From the NCBI RefSeq assembly GCF_001435295.1, contig NZ_CM003594.1:3406206-3470205 (forward strand): a stretch of DNA of 64,000 nucleotides, read 5' to 3'. Positions 17,753-27,037 of this stretch are shown piece after piece. This DNA is from Psychrobacter sp. P11F6 (GTDB lineage: Bacteria > Pseudomonadota > Gammaproteobacteria > Pseudomonadales > Moraxellaceae). Below the pieces are notes generated by a model. That model saw only the letters and a program-made list of their open reading frames with translations, was not told the DNA's origin and searched no databases. A program made the position numbers and the translations under genes. How positions within the stretch are numbered: position 1 is the first letter of the stretch; each line of letters starts with the position of its first letter.

Positions 17753-19330
17753 TTATTTGCTCCGATAACTGAGCGCCTCAGACACATGAGCGCTTGTAAT
17801 ATCGATACTGTCAGCCAAATCAGCAATGGTACGCGCCACTCGCAATACTCGATGATAACCGCGTGCCGATAAATTCAGACGCTGCTGAGCGAGCTGTAAT
17901 AGTTGCTGTTCACCCTCTCCGAGTTGGATATATTTATCAATCTCGCTAGGGCTAAGCTCATTATTGACCTTTTGTTGCCGCTGCATCTGACGTTTATGTG
18001 CGGCAATGACTCGAACGCGCACTTGTTCGGAGGTTTCGCCAGCTTGAGCATTTTGCAAGTCGGCAATTGGCAGCGCAGGTACAGTGATATGCAAATCAAT
18101 GCGATCAAGCAGTGGACCTGATAGTTTGTCTTGGTAACGTTTAATCTGTTCAGGTCGGCAGCGACAACGCCCTGAGGTATCGCCATCATAGCCGCATGGA
18201 CATGGATTCATGGCAGCGACCAATTGGAAATTTGCTGGAAAAGTCATCTGCGAGTTGGCACGGCTAATGGTGATTTGCTTGGCTTCTAATGGCTGACGCA
18301 ATACCTCAAGCACACTCCGATCAAACTCTGGCAATTCGTCAAGGAATAATACGCCCTTATTGGCAAGGGTAATTTCACCCGGTTTAGGTCGTGAGCCACC
18401 ACCCACCAAAGCCACGGCTGATATAGTGTGATGAACTTGCCTAAATGGTCTTGTCCCATAATCGTAATCGCTGTCTGCCACTGAATAAGTACTGGCAACT
18501 TCTAACGCATCCTCAGCACTCAAATCCGGCAATATGGTCGGTAGCCGTGACGCCATTAACGTCTTGCCTGAGCCGGGTGGCCCTGTAAATAACAGCGAAT
18601 GACCACCAGCAGCGGCAATCTCTAGCGCGCGCCGTGCATGATGCTGTCCTTTGACATCGGCCAAATCCACTTGATAGCCAACATGCTGCTGTGCTGGACT
18701 GGGTTGTACAACGTCCAAAGATTCATAGGCTGCGCTTGGATTCGCTAACGACTGTAAGTGGTCACAAACTGTCTTTAAGCTTTGCGCGGCTAGTATCGTC
18801 ACGCCATCCACACGGCTAGCCTCAGCACCATTATCAATCGGTACGATAAGCTGCGGTGTTTGTGGTTTTGGCTGCGGTTCGCTCAGCTCCTGTTCAGTGA
18901 TATTTGCCACCTGCAATACTTTGGACGCCAGCGCCTCAGCTTTGATCGCTCGTGCCACCGCTAAGCTGCCTGTCACTTGCCGTAAATTCCCATTGAGCGC
19001 TAACTCCCCGATAAACTCAAACCCTGATAATACTTCTGGATCCAATTGATCACTGGCTGCCAAGATTCCGATGGCAATCGGTAAATCAAGACGTGCACCA
19101 TCTTTAGGCAAATCAGCGGGGGCTAAATTGATAGTAAGACGACGATTAGGAAATTGAAAGCCAGAGTTCAGAATCGCAGAGCGTACACGGTCTTTACTCT
19201 CACGTACCGCCGCCTCCGGCAAACCGACGATGGTCAATGCTGGCAACCCTTGTGACAGATGCACTTCAATAATGACCTTGGGCGCATGCAGTCCGACGAC
19301 TGAACGAGTATAGACTTGGGCAAACGACAT
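17753..19330 (-). CDS. comM: YifB/ComM-type AAA+ ATPase (Mg-chelatase-like)
   Basis: ComM is a hexameric AAA+ helicase that promotes branch migration during natural transformation. The protein has the N-terminal Lon-like domain (VEVHLSQGLPALTIVGLP-type segment), Walker A in FTGPPGSGKTLMASRL, Walker B GVLFLDELPEFD and the chelatase-like MNPCPCGYDGD zinc-type loop. Its 525 residues are full length. ATG at 19330 is preferred over 19336 because AGGAAA then sits at proper spacing. With dprA in the same window, this supports natural competence. Confidence 0.94.
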   Translation of the reverse strand: MSFAQVYTRSVVGLHAPKVIIEVHLSQGLPALTIVGLPEAAVRESKDRVRSAILNSGFQFPNRRLTINLAPADLPKDGARLDLPIAIGILAASDQLDPEVLSGFEFIGELALNGNLRQVTGSLAVARAIKAEALASKVLQVANITEQELSEPQPKPQTPQLIVPIDNGAEASRVDGVTILAAQSLKTVCDHLQSLANPSAAYESLDVVQPSPAQQHVGYQVDLADVKGQHHARRALEIAAAGGHSLLFTGPPGSGKTLMASRLPTILPDLSAEDALEVASTYSVADSDYDYGTRPFRQVHHTISAVALVGGGSRPKPGEITLANKGVLFLDELPEFDRSVLEVLRQPLEAKQITISRANSQMTFPANFQLVAAMNPCPCGYDGDTSGRCRCRPEQIKRYQDKLSGPLLDRIDLHITVPALPIADLQNAQAGETSEQVRVRVIAAHKRQMQRQQKVNNELSPSEIDKYIQLGEGEQQLLQLAQQRLNLSARGYHRVLRVARTIADLADSIDITSAHVSEALSYRSK

Positions 19331-19684
19331 CAGCATTTTCCTAATATAGGGAATAATTGATAATAGAGCATTATGTATCAGTGCGCAAATGTCGTGTTTT
19401 CTTGTCTCATTTTATTTACTAGCATAGTTATCAACAGTTGTTATATGATAAACGGATGCTCTTTCGCTCAGTCTTATTCGGCTATGCTGCTCCAAAGATT
19501 ATCCAAAAATTCTCACGCCTGTTAACCATGTTATTAACGTATTGGATAATTTTAATCGTGCTACAAAGCATTAAAGATTAGCAAGAGTATTGGCAATAAA
19601 AGGATTTTATTGATCATATAAAGTTTACTGGCGGCTTTTTGCTGCAGATTTATATAATACCTACTACCATGGACGGATAAGCTT
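19331..19684. other. Divergent intergenic region comM / acylase
   Basis: This region must hold promoters in both directions. The only structure I see is an inverted pair TTATCA (19428-19433) and TGATAA (19446-19451). No small gene is supported. Confidence 0.3.
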
Positions 19685-22168
19685 ATGAGCATAAAGATGC
19701 ATAATCGGCGTGTGCCCACACTCACGCTACTGACAGTAGCAGTCTCTTTAGGACTATTCGGCTGCTCAGACAGCGACAATAGTTTCAATGACGATGATGT
19801 CATACCCCCTTCCACTAATTATGAAGCCGATATTCAGCGCACTGAGTTCGGTATACCGCACATCACCGCAAAGGATTACAAAGGCCTTGGTTATGGCGTC
19901 GGTTATGCATTCGCAGAAGATAATTTCTGCTCACTAGCGCGTGAAGTTGTAGTCGCTAGCGGTCAGAGTATGCTGTATCTAGGCGCTGACGGTAATTTGG
20001 CTAGCGATGCTTTTTATACGTGGTACAACACTGACAAGCGAAAAGCTGAATTTTTAGCAGCTCAAGACCCTGAAGTCATTGATGCTGTGACAGGTTATGC
20101 TGCAGGCTATAGCCGTTATTTACGTGACAAAGGCGTGGCTAATATCGATCCTGCTTGTGCCAATGCTGAATGGGTACGAGAGATTACGCTCGATGATTTA
20201 TTGACGGTCTACGGTAAAGCCAATCTACGTGGTGGCTTATCTAATTTCGTCGGTCCCATTGTAGCAGCGGCACCGCCCTCTATTTCTGGCGTTCAGGGTA
20301 GCTCAAGAATGCGTAGTGTTCCAGTCGCAAACCCTGTCGTAGAGTCAGCACCTGCATTCAATATGGATACGATTAATGCGATGAGTGGCGGTAGTAATGC
20401 CTATGCCTTTGGTAAGGAGGTGACCGGTACTAGTAGCGGGGTCATGTATGGCAATCCGCATGAGCCATGGGATGGCGTCCAACGCTTCTATCAATTTCAC
20501 TTAACGATGCCAGGTGAGCTGGATGTGATGGGCGCGGCTCAACAAGGTCAGCCTTTCCCTAACATCGGTTTTAATAAAGACGTGGCTTGGAGCCATACCG
20601 TATCCACTGCCAAACGTTTTACGCTTTATCAGCTTAGCCTAGTTGATGGAGATCCTCTCAAATACAATTATACTAATAGCTCTGGTGTGACTGAGCAGCG
20701 TGATATCGAAACCGTTCCTGTCACTATTCAGCTACCAAATAATCAGACGCAGGTTCACAATATTTATGTCTCACAATATGGACCTATGTTAGCGGTCAAT
20801 TTACTCAATGGTCAATTACCAGCATGGGGCGCTAATAATCTAGCTTATACTATCCGTGACGCCGCCTCTGAAAACCCAAGAGCACTCAATCAGTGGCGTA
20901 GTATGAATAAGGCTACGAGCGTTGAGGACTTAGTCGATAGAATGCAAAGCGTCCTTGGTCTTGGGTTTGTTAATACTATTGCTACCGACCGTAATGGTAA
21001 GGCACTCTATGCTGACATCTCAACTGTACCAAATGTGACCAAAGCTAAGCTTGAAGCTTGTAGTAGTGCTGCATCTGGTCCCTTCCTTGGTGCGTTAATT
21101 GCCTCTGACTTGCCAGCACTGAATGGTAGTACCGCTGCCTGTGAATGGGGAGTTGATACAGACTCACCGCAAGCAGGTATTTTTGGGCGCTCAAACTTAC
21201 CTTTCTTGATCCGCGATGATTATGTTGCTAACTCAAATGATAGCTATTGGTTAAGCAATTTAGAGCAACCACTGACTGGATTTTCACCACTCCTACGTCG
21301 TCGTTTAGCCCCCTTCTTAGGTGCTAGTCCAGCAGATGGTGTTCCATTGCTTATGCGCTCACGTATGGGACTGGTTCAAATACAAGATCGATTCAGTAAT
21401 AAAGATAACTTGGGCGGTACTAACTTCAATTTAAACAATATGCAAGAAGTCGTCTATGGTAACCGCAGTTATGTCGCTGAGTTGGTACTCGACGACGTAC
21501 TAGCAGATTGTCGAGCGAATGCTAGCATGCCTTTGACGGGTGGCTCTACTATTGATGCAACCAATGCTTGTAATATCTTGAGTAATTGGGATCGTCGTAA
21601 TAATTTAGATAGTAAAGGCGCTCATGTCTTTAGAGAGTTTTGGCGTAATGTGGACTTTAATGAAACGACGGATACGATATTCAGTGTTAAATTTGATGCA
21701 AAAGACCCAGTCAATACGCCTCGTGGTTTAATTATTAGTGCGGATACACGTACTGCTTTAGGAGATTCCATTAAGTTCTTCCAAGATAAAAACATCGCTC
21801 TTGATGCGCCTTTATCTGACTTGCAGTATATCGTTGATGCTAGTAAAAACGATGAGCGTATTGCTATGCATGGTGGCTTTGGTCGTGAAGGTGTATTCAA
21901 TGTTGCAGAAACGAGAGGCACAAGCGCTAATGATGGTGCAAACTACCTCATTAATTTTGGTCCGACATATATGCAAAGCGTTACCTTTGATAGCGCTGGC
22001 CCTGTAGCAGAAGCCTTATTAGGTTACTCGCAAGCTTCTGATACTACTCGACCGTTCCATCGTGACCAGAGTGGTCGCTACTCAGCTAAAGAATGGATTC
22101 GCTTACCCTTCAATGCTAATGACGTTAGCAAGCAAGCCGTTGGCAATAAAATCCAGCTAAAAGAATAA
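19685..22168 (+). CDS. Penicillin-acylase family Ntn-hydrolase, lipoprotein
   Basis: This is an N-terminal-nucleophile amidase of the penicillin G acylase / acyl-homoserine-lactone acylase superfamily. A lipoprotein signal ends in LFGC (Cys27). The acylase alpha-chain motif TEFGIPHITAKDYKGLGYGVGYAFAEDN follows at about 53-80. The GGSNAY motif (235-240) places the autoprocessing nucleophile at Ser237, with the beta chain beginning there. The 827-residue length is normal. Known relatives cleave the amide bond of acyl-homoserine lactones, penicillins or cyclic lipopeptides; the substrate here is not predictable. An unusual 16-bp tandem array fills the gap to its terminator. Confidence 0.9.
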   Translation: MSIKMHNRRVPTLTLLTVAVSLGLFGCSDSDNSFNDDDVIPPSTNYEADIQRTEFGIPHITAKDYKGLGYGVGYAFAEDNFCSLAREVVVASGQSMLYLGADGNLASDAFYTWYNTDKRKAEFLAAQDPEVIDAVTGYAAGYSRYLRDKGVANIDPACANAEWVREITLDDLLTVYGKANLRGGLSNFVGPIVAAAPPSISGVQGSSRMRSVPVANPVVESAPAFNMDTINAMSGGSNAYAFGKEVTGTSSGVMYGNPHEPWDGVQRFYQFHLTMPGELDVMGAAQQGQPFPNIGFNKDVAWSHTVSTAKRFTLYQLSLVDGDPLKYNYTNSSGVTEQRDIETVPVTIQLPNNQTQVHNIYVSQYGPMLAVNLLNGQLPAWGANNLAYTIRDAASENPRALNQWRSMNKATSVEDLVDRMQSVLGLGFVNTIATDRNGKALYADISTVPNVTKAKLEACSSAASGPFLGALIASDLPALNGSTAACEWGVDTDSPQAGIFGRSNLPFLIRDDYVANSNDSYWLSNLEQPLTGFSPLLRRRLAPFLGASPADGVPLLMRSRMGLVQIQDRFSNKDNLGGTNFNLNNMQEVVYGNRSYVAELVLDDVLADCRANASMPLTGGSTIDATNACNILSNWDRRNNLDSKGAHVFREFWRNVDFNETTDTIFSVKFDAKDPVNTPRGLIISADTRTALGDSIKFFQDKNIALDAPLSDLQYIVDASKNDERIAMHGGFGREGVFNVAETRGTSANDGANYLINFGPTYMQSVTFDSAGPVAEALLGYSQASDTTRPFHRDQSGRYSAKEWIRLPFNANDVSKQAVGNKIQLKE

Positions 22169-22180
22169 GTTTGACGTAAC

Positions 22181-22386
22181 TTAAATTAATGATAACTTAA
22201 ATTAATGATAACTTAAATTAGTGATAACTTAAATTAGTGATAACTTAAATTAGTGATAGCTTAAATTAGTGATAGCTTAAATTAGTGATAGCTTAAATTA
22301 GTGATAGCTTAAATTAGTGATAGCTTAAATTAGTGATAGCTTAAATTAGTGATAGCTTAAATTAGTGATAGCTTAAATTAGTGATA
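22181..22386. repeat. Tandem array of thirteen 16-bp units
   Basis: The unit TTAAATTAGTGATAGC is repeated head to tail with an exact 16-bp period. Units 1-2 read TTAAATTAATGATAAC, units 3-4 TTAAATTAGTGATAAC, and the remaining nine end in GATAGC, the last being truncated. There are no spacers. The array lies between the acylase stop codon and its terminator, so it would be transcribed as a 3' untranslated region. Confidence 0.95.
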
Positions 22387-22418
22387 AAAAGACCTCAGAT
22401 ATATGCTGAGGTCTTTTT
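22386..22418 (+). terminator. Terminator after the acylase and repeat array
   Basis: AAAAAGACCTCAG pairs with CTGAGGTCTTTTT over a 7-nt loop, directly abutting the last tandem unit. The arm GACCTCA is also used by the hemN terminator at 24340. Confidence 0.9.
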
Positions 22419-22583
22419 ACTTTATGGAAGCAGCCTGTTTGAATATCGTCGATGCATCATGATACTAGTACTTAGCCAGCTAACCGCAAGAGGGGTATGA
22501 GTATAATTGCCAAAACCAAATGGACTTATCATAGACAGTTTGTATATAAGAAAACTCGCCGACCACCCCACTACAAACAAGGA
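22419..22583. other. Intergenic stretch before the hemN promoter
   Basis: This stretch belongs to the gap between the acylase terminator and hemN. I see no ORF or repeat in it; the recognisable elements of the gap are the promoter at 22584 and the palindrome at 22666. Confidence 0.3.
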
Positions 22584-22594
22584 TTTGTTATACT
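22584..22594 (+). promoter_or_regulatory. Extended -10 promoter element before hemN
   Basis: TTTGTTATACT fits the TGnTATACT pattern seen elsewhere in the window. It lies 171 bp upstream of the hemN ATG, which would give a long leader. Confidence 0.4.
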
Positions 22595-22665
22595 AGTGCT
22601 TATTGATGGCTATAAATTTAGCAGCATATAGCGCTGTGAAAATTATTATTGATAACAGACTTATT

Positions 22666-22680
22666 ATGGTTATTAACCAT
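22666..22680. promoter_or_regulatory. Perfect palindrome upstream of hemN
   Basis: ATGGTTATTAACCAT is a perfect 7-1-7 inverted repeat centred about 93 bp upstream of the hemN start. It is shaped like an operator and sits in the predicted leader. It does not match the FNR consensus TTGATnnnnATCAA, which I did not find here. Confidence 0.35.
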
Positions 22681-22765
22681 CTATCAAACACCTACTGGCT
22701 TTTAAATATTTGGTCGTTAGAGATGTAAGAACAGTAATACTCAAGGTCAAAACGAGGAGTACCGC

Positions 22766-24307
22766 ATGACAGAACATTCAGAATCAAATACTCAGCAACC
22801 TTACAATCGTGCAGGAGAGCAACCGACCACGACACGCCCTGTTATGCAATCAGAAAGTCCTTATGCCAGTACGCGTGGCAGTATGATGAGTAAGCAGCTA
22901 CCTGCCTTTGATGAAGCTATTATTAATAAATACAATCGTTCAGGTCCACGTTATACCTCCTATCCGACCGCTTTAGAGTTCTCACCCATCTCCGATGGTC
23001 TTGAGGCAAAGATCCTTCAGAACCGTGAAGCTCGTGCACCACTGTCTTTATATTTTCATATTCCTTTTTGTCGTCACCTCTGCTATTACTGCGCTTGCAA
23101 TAAAATTATCACCAAGAAAAATAGCGACTCAGGCGATTATTTACAGTATTTAATCGCTGAGATTAAGCACAAACGCCGCCTGCTATCTGTCCCAGAAGGT
23201 AGTAGCAAACCCCTCGTTAAACAGCTGCATTTGGGTGGGGGTACGCCAACATTTTTGCGTGATGAAGAAATGGTTCAACTGTGGGAGTTTTTACAGACCC
23301 AGTTTGAGTTCTTACCTGAAGACAAAGGCGATTACTCTATTGAAATTGACCCACGTGAGCTGAGTGGCGAGACATTGAAAGTATTGCGCAACCTTGGCTT
23401 TAACCGTGTCAGTTTAGGCGTACAAGACCTCGATGAAACGGTCCAAATCGCCGTCAATCGTGTACATTCAGCAGAGCTCATTGAAAATGTGTTAAATAAG
23501 GCGCGTGACTTAGGTTTTCACTCTATCAATATCGACCTAATTTATGGTTTGCCGCATCAAACACCCGCAACCTTGGATAAAACGGTACGCCGTATCATCG
23601 AGATGTCGCCGGATCGCTTGTCAGTATTTAATTATGCACACTTGCCAGAACGTTTTAAGGCCCAGCGCCAGATTAAAGAAGCCGATTTGCCAGATCCAGC
23701 GGCCAAGCTTACGATGCTTGGCAATACCATCAATACCCTGACCGAAGCTGGCTATCAATATATCGGTATTGATCACTTCGCCAAGCCTGATGATGAATTA
23801 GCCGTGGCGCAGCGTGAGGGCAAACTGCATCGTAACTTTCAAGGTTATACCATCATGGGCGATTGTGATTTATTGGGCTTCGGCGTCTCCTCTATCAGTC
23901 AAATTGCCAATGCCAATACCCGCTATATTTTGCAAAATGATACAGATTTATCAGTTTATCAAGCGAGCATCGATGCTGCACAAAGTAACTCGGCTGCCAT
24001 GCCTGCGGTAAAAGTTATCAAAACATCCATCAAAGATCGCTTGCGTGAATATGTGATTATGAATCTACTCTGTCACGACTATATCGATTTTAAAGACGTC
24101 AATCAAAAATTTGGTATCGATGCCATCACTTACTTTATCAATGAGATTCAACAACTTGGCGCCATGCAAGAAGACAAGCTCATCGATATGGACGCGGCTG
24201 GTATTCGCGTACTACCAAAAGGTCGCTTATTAGGTCGTAACGTCGCCATGGTATTTGATGAATATCTTGAGAAAAAACATAAGAATCGTTTCTCAAAAGT
24301 TATTTGA
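22766..24307 (+). CDS. hemN: Oxygen-independent coproporphyrinogen III oxidase
   Basis: HemN is a radical-SAM enzyme that decarboxylates coproporphyrinogen III in heme synthesis without oxygen. The [4Fe-4S] motif CxxxCxxCxC is at C102, C106, C109 and C111 (FCRHLCYYCAC). HLGGGTPTFL, IEIDPREL and the HFAKPDDEL segment are also typical. The N-terminal 45 residues before the conserved core are longer than in E. coli, but the start at 22766 has a good ribosome site (GAGGAG), so the extension appears genuine. Confidence 0.95.
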   Translation: MTEHSESNTQQPYNRAGEQPTTTRPVMQSESPYASTRGSMMSKQLPAFDEAIINKYNRSGPRYTSYPTALEFSPISDGLEAKILQNREARAPLSLYFHIPFCRHLCYYCACNKIITKKNSDSGDYLQYLIAEIKHKRRLLSVPEGSSKPLVKQLHLGGGTPTFLRDEEMVQLWEFLQTQFEFLPEDKGDYSIEIDPRELSGETLKVLRNLGFNRVSLGVQDLDETVQIAVNRVHSAELIENVLNKARDLGFHSINIDLIYGLPHQTPATLDKTVRRIIEMSPDRLSVFNYAHLPERFKAQRQIKEADLPDPAAKLTMLGNTINTLTEAGYQYIGIDHFAKPDDELAVAQREGKLHRNFQGYTIMGDCDLLGFGVSSISQIANANTRYILQNDTDLSVYQASIDAAQSNSAAMPAVKVIKTSIKDRLREYVIMNLLCHDYIDFKDVNQKFGIDAITYFINEIQQLGAMQEDKLIDMDAAGIRVLPKGRLLGRNVAMVFDEYLEKKHKNRFSKVI

Positions 24308-24339
24308 TTGAGTTGTTCCATAAATTAAAAGCAGTCATA

Positions 24340-24367
24340 AAAAAGACCTCACTTGAGGTCTTTTTTT
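24340..24367 (+). terminator. Terminator after hemN
   Basis: AAAAAGACCTCA pairs with TGAGGTCTTTTTTT over a 2-nt gap, with a long T tract. It lies 33 bp after the hemN stop codon. Confidence 0.92.
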
Positions 24368-24409
24368 ATGGTGTTTAATAAAGCTGATGATTGACGAAAA
24401 ATACCTCTA

Positions 24410-24578
24410 TGGCGTGTCCTCATTTCAAAAATGGTGATAAAAATGAGATAAATTGCAGTCAAACGAGGAAAATAGCGCAGATAATATCGGGATATTAACC
24501 AGCTATTTAACGATGTTTGGCAAAATTTAGCCATTTCTAGCCTGTTTAGATATGATCAATTGAATTGAGGATATGCCC
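24410..24578 (+). mobile_element. MITE-like element, copy 2 (169 bp)
   Basis: Same orientation and same inner sequence as copy 1. The ends have decayed slightly: TGGCGTGTCCTCA at the left and TGAGGATATGCCC at the right, with TA on both sides. Its short minus-strand open frame has no coding support. Confidence 0.8.
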
Positions 24579-24593
24579 TAGCCTACTCAGTAG

Positions 24594-24640
24594 ACATCAC
24601 CACATTCAGAAGGCATCACCACATTCAGAAGGCATCACCA
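24594..24640. repeat. 19-bp tandem duplication at the 3' end of the phytase-like gene
   Basis: The 19-mer CATCACCACATTCAGAAGG occurs twice in tandem, at 24601-24638, with a diverged partial copy just to the left. Because 19 is not a multiple of three, the extra copy shifts frame and places a stop in the last codons (PSECGDAF). Confidence 0.8.
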
Positions 24641-25997
24641 TATATAGCCTATTTGCATCTTCTATTGTTTTTTCACTGTCCAAATATTTTTGCTCGATTG
24701 TGCTTTTAGCGTTGACAATCATTGAATCCGTCATCGCAAAGTCATCGTCATTTAGTAGACCCAATGAGCCATCTTGACGCAACCACAAACCTTCTAACTT
24801 ATCATGCGGATACTCTACAGTCGCGAGAACGTCGACGACCAAGGTTTTCTTGACTGGTTTGATTCCCAATTCCTTCAGCAATTGCCAATTTTCTTCATCT
24901 GCTGCAATAAGCTGCTCAAGTGTTTGTCCATTGATCGTTAAACCTAATACATGATCTTGCTTGATATTATCTGTATTTAAAATATTCTCAATATCAGTCG
25001 CTTGCGAGAGGTCAATTTTATAAATGAGCTTTTGCGCAGACTTGTCTTGTAGCGGAAACTTGCGATCATGTTCAATCAAATAAAACTCGTGATTGTTAAT
25101 CGCAACGATACCCGAAGTCACATGGTGAGCATGATCGAGACGATACAAATACTGTGCTATTTGACCAGAGTATAGATGGATAGTGACGATGCGCGTCAAA
25201 CTAGAGACACGACCTGACTGATCAGGATTATCCATAGAAGACTCCATAATACCCACCAGTGTGCTCTGATCTGGAGTAATCGTTAGTGCTTCCATACCGC
25301 GATTTGCACGACGTTTGGTAAATTCTGCTGGTAGTAAAATCGGCTGACCATTAGCCATTACATTATTGCGCTCATCGCTCGCAAAGGCATTGATACGCTC
25401 AATCTCCACCCCATGCGCATTATAATGAACCAAATGAGGACCATACTCATCACTGATCCAAAAACTGCCATCTGTGAGCGCAGCAAGACCTTCAGGATCT
25501 AAACCATTGATACCGTTTTTGATAGGATTGGTCACTGCATCAAAAGGTAGGTTGGGATTCATGGTCATTGGCTGGCCGTCGACATCGTAAGGGACTTCAT
25601 TAGTTCCGCCGAGTGCTTGTGGATTCGGTAGCCCAGAGATAGGATTGCCATTTGCGTCTTTTAGCAGTATCTCTTTGATCTTAATAATTTGCCCGGTTGC
25701 TTGTAGCTCAAACAATCCGATGCGCGGTGTATAGTCAGGTACTAAAAACTGTTTACCCTTGCCTGCACTACCTTCGAAATCCGCATTGGGACCGCGATCG
25801 GTGAGCACATAAAATTGATTGGCATTGGTTGGATGAGCCGCTGCATCTGAGCCAAAACCACCCCCTCTAATCTCAAGCTTCCTCTCAGGATAAGCAGCAT
25901 TGATATGCGTATCATTGAGCACGGTATAAGGTAGTGCCGTGCCTTGGATAAAGGCTTTTTTTTGAATAATTTCTGTATTAATATTTTGTATCGTCAT
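24606..25997 (-). CDS. Esterase-like phytase-family protein
   Basis: This 463-residue beta-propeller-type protein resembles the 'esterase-like activity of phytase' family: RGGGFGSDAAAHPTNANQFYVLTDRGPNADF near the N-terminus, GLDPEGLAALTDGSFWISDEYGPHLVHY, NRGMEALTITPDQSTLVGIMES, and VEYPHDKLEGLWLRQDGSLGLLNDDDFA. Family members are usually exported, but no signal peptide is visible at the N-terminus here (MTIQNINTEIIQ), so either the start is wrong or the enzyme is cytoplasmic. The C-terminal codons lie in a 19-bp duplication. Confidence 0.8.
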   Translation of the reverse strand: MTIQNINTEIIQKKAFIQGTALPYTVLNDTHINAAYPERKLEIRGGGFGSDAAAHPTNANQFYVLTDRGPNADFEGSAGKGKQFLVPDYTPRIGLFELQATGQIIKIKEILLKDANGNPISGLPNPQALGGTNEVPYDVDGQPMTMNPNLPFDAVTNPIKNGINGLDPEGLAALTDGSFWISDEYGPHLVHYNAHGVEIERINAFASDERNNVMANGQPILLPAEFTKRRANRGMEALTITPDQSTLVGIMESSMDNPDQSGRVSSLTRIVTIHLYSGQIAQYLYRLDHAHHVTSGIVAINNHEFYLIEHDRKFPLQDKSAQKLIYKIDLSQATDIENILNTDNIKQDHVLGLTINGQTLEQLIAADEENWQLLKELGIKPVKKTLVVDVLATVEYPHDKLEGLWLRQDGSLGLLNDDDFAMTDSMIVNAKSTIEQKYLDSEKTIEDANRLYMVMPSECGDAF

Positions 25998-26161
25998 TTT
26001 TTATCCCTGATATATATTTTATTCTTGTTAAACGAACGATATGAGTAATTTATTAGATGTAGCGTTCAGCACAATTGACAGTCGAAAAAATAGTCAGCGC
26101 CTAATAAGCTCACTGACCATTTTAAGAGTTAATGCTATAACACATGGCTACACATTATTTA

Positions 26162-27022
26162 TTAAACCTTAAGCTTGTCACCCACCATACCTTTGATGGT
26201 ACTTAAAATATCAGCAGGTAATACCACCATTTTTGCATTGTCAGACTCTGCCAGCTCACGAATCGCCTTAATATATTGTTCACCAAGTAAGTAGACAATA
26301 GGCATCTCTTCCTCGCCCATTGCATTAGTAATCAGGCGAATAGACTCTTCAGAACCTCTCGCCAATACCACTTGTGCTTCGGCATCACGACGTGACGCCT
26401 CTAAACGTCCATCTGCCTCTAAGATAGCCGCTTGCTTTTGACCATCAGCACGAGTCACTGTCGCACGGCGCAGACGCTCTGCCGCCGCCTGCTCTTCCAT
26501 TGATGCTTGCATCGTTTGCGATGGATTAATATCTTGAATTTCTACTGTCTTTAGGGTGATACCCCAGTCCGCAATATCTTCTGATATCGCATGCTTTAGC
26601 TTCATTTTGATTTCATCACGGCTAGACAATGCACTATCAAGATCCATCTCACCGATAATTGAACGTAGTGACGTCTGCACCAAATTACGAATACCATATT
26701 CATAATCTTCAATGCCATAAACAGCCTTATCTGGGCGCACGATATTAATATAAGCCACGGCGTTGGCAATAATAACAACGTTGTCTCGCGTAATGACCTC
26801 TTGTGAAGGAATATCAAGAACAATGTCTTTGGTCGTCACTTTATAAGCGACATCATCAACGAAAGGAATAATAAGGTTGAGACCCGGCTCTAGTGTTTGG
26901 CTATATTTGCCCAATCGCTGCACCACCCACTTATAGCCTTGCGGCACGATTCGAACGCCTTTGAAAACCGTAAAGACAACCAGTGCAACCAAAACCACCA
27001 TGACAATGCTGAAGCTTTCCAT
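26162..27022 (-). CDS. SPFH/Band-7 membrane protein (QmcA/stomatin-like)
   Basis: This 286-residue protein has one N-terminal membrane helix and an SPFH domain beginning VRIVPQGYKWVVQRLGKYSQTLEPGLNLIIPF, followed by a coiled-coil helix rich in Ala, Glu and Arg (AAAERLRRATVTRADGQKQAAILEADG). It closely fits the QmcA/stomatin branch, which organises membrane microdomains and regulates proteases such as FtsH. It is in an operon with the NfeD protein just upstream (15-bp gap), the standard partnership. Confidence 0.92.
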   Translation of the reverse strand: MESFSIVMVVLVALVVFTVFKGVRIVPQGYKWVVQRLGKYSQTLEPGLNLIIPFVDDVAYKVTTKDIVLDIPSQEVITRDNVVIIANAVAYINIVRPDKAVYGIEDYEYGIRNLVQTSLRSIIGEMDLDSALSSRDEIKMKLKHAISEDIADWGITLKTVEIQDINPSQTMQASMEEQAAAERLRRATVTRADGQKQAAILEADGRLEASRRDAEAQVVLARGSEESIRLITNAMGEEEMPIVYLLGEQYIKAIRELAESDNAKMVVLPADILSTIKGMVGDKLKV

Positions 27023-27037
27023 AATTCATCCTTATTA

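Noticed and set aside
22181..22386. Possible CRISPR array
   Set aside because: Units are contiguous 16-mers without spacers, and no cas genes are present, so this is a plain tandem repeat.
24349..24534. Short minus-strand ORF over MITE copy 2
   Set aside because: It lies across the hemN terminator and the noncoding element and has no protein-like features.
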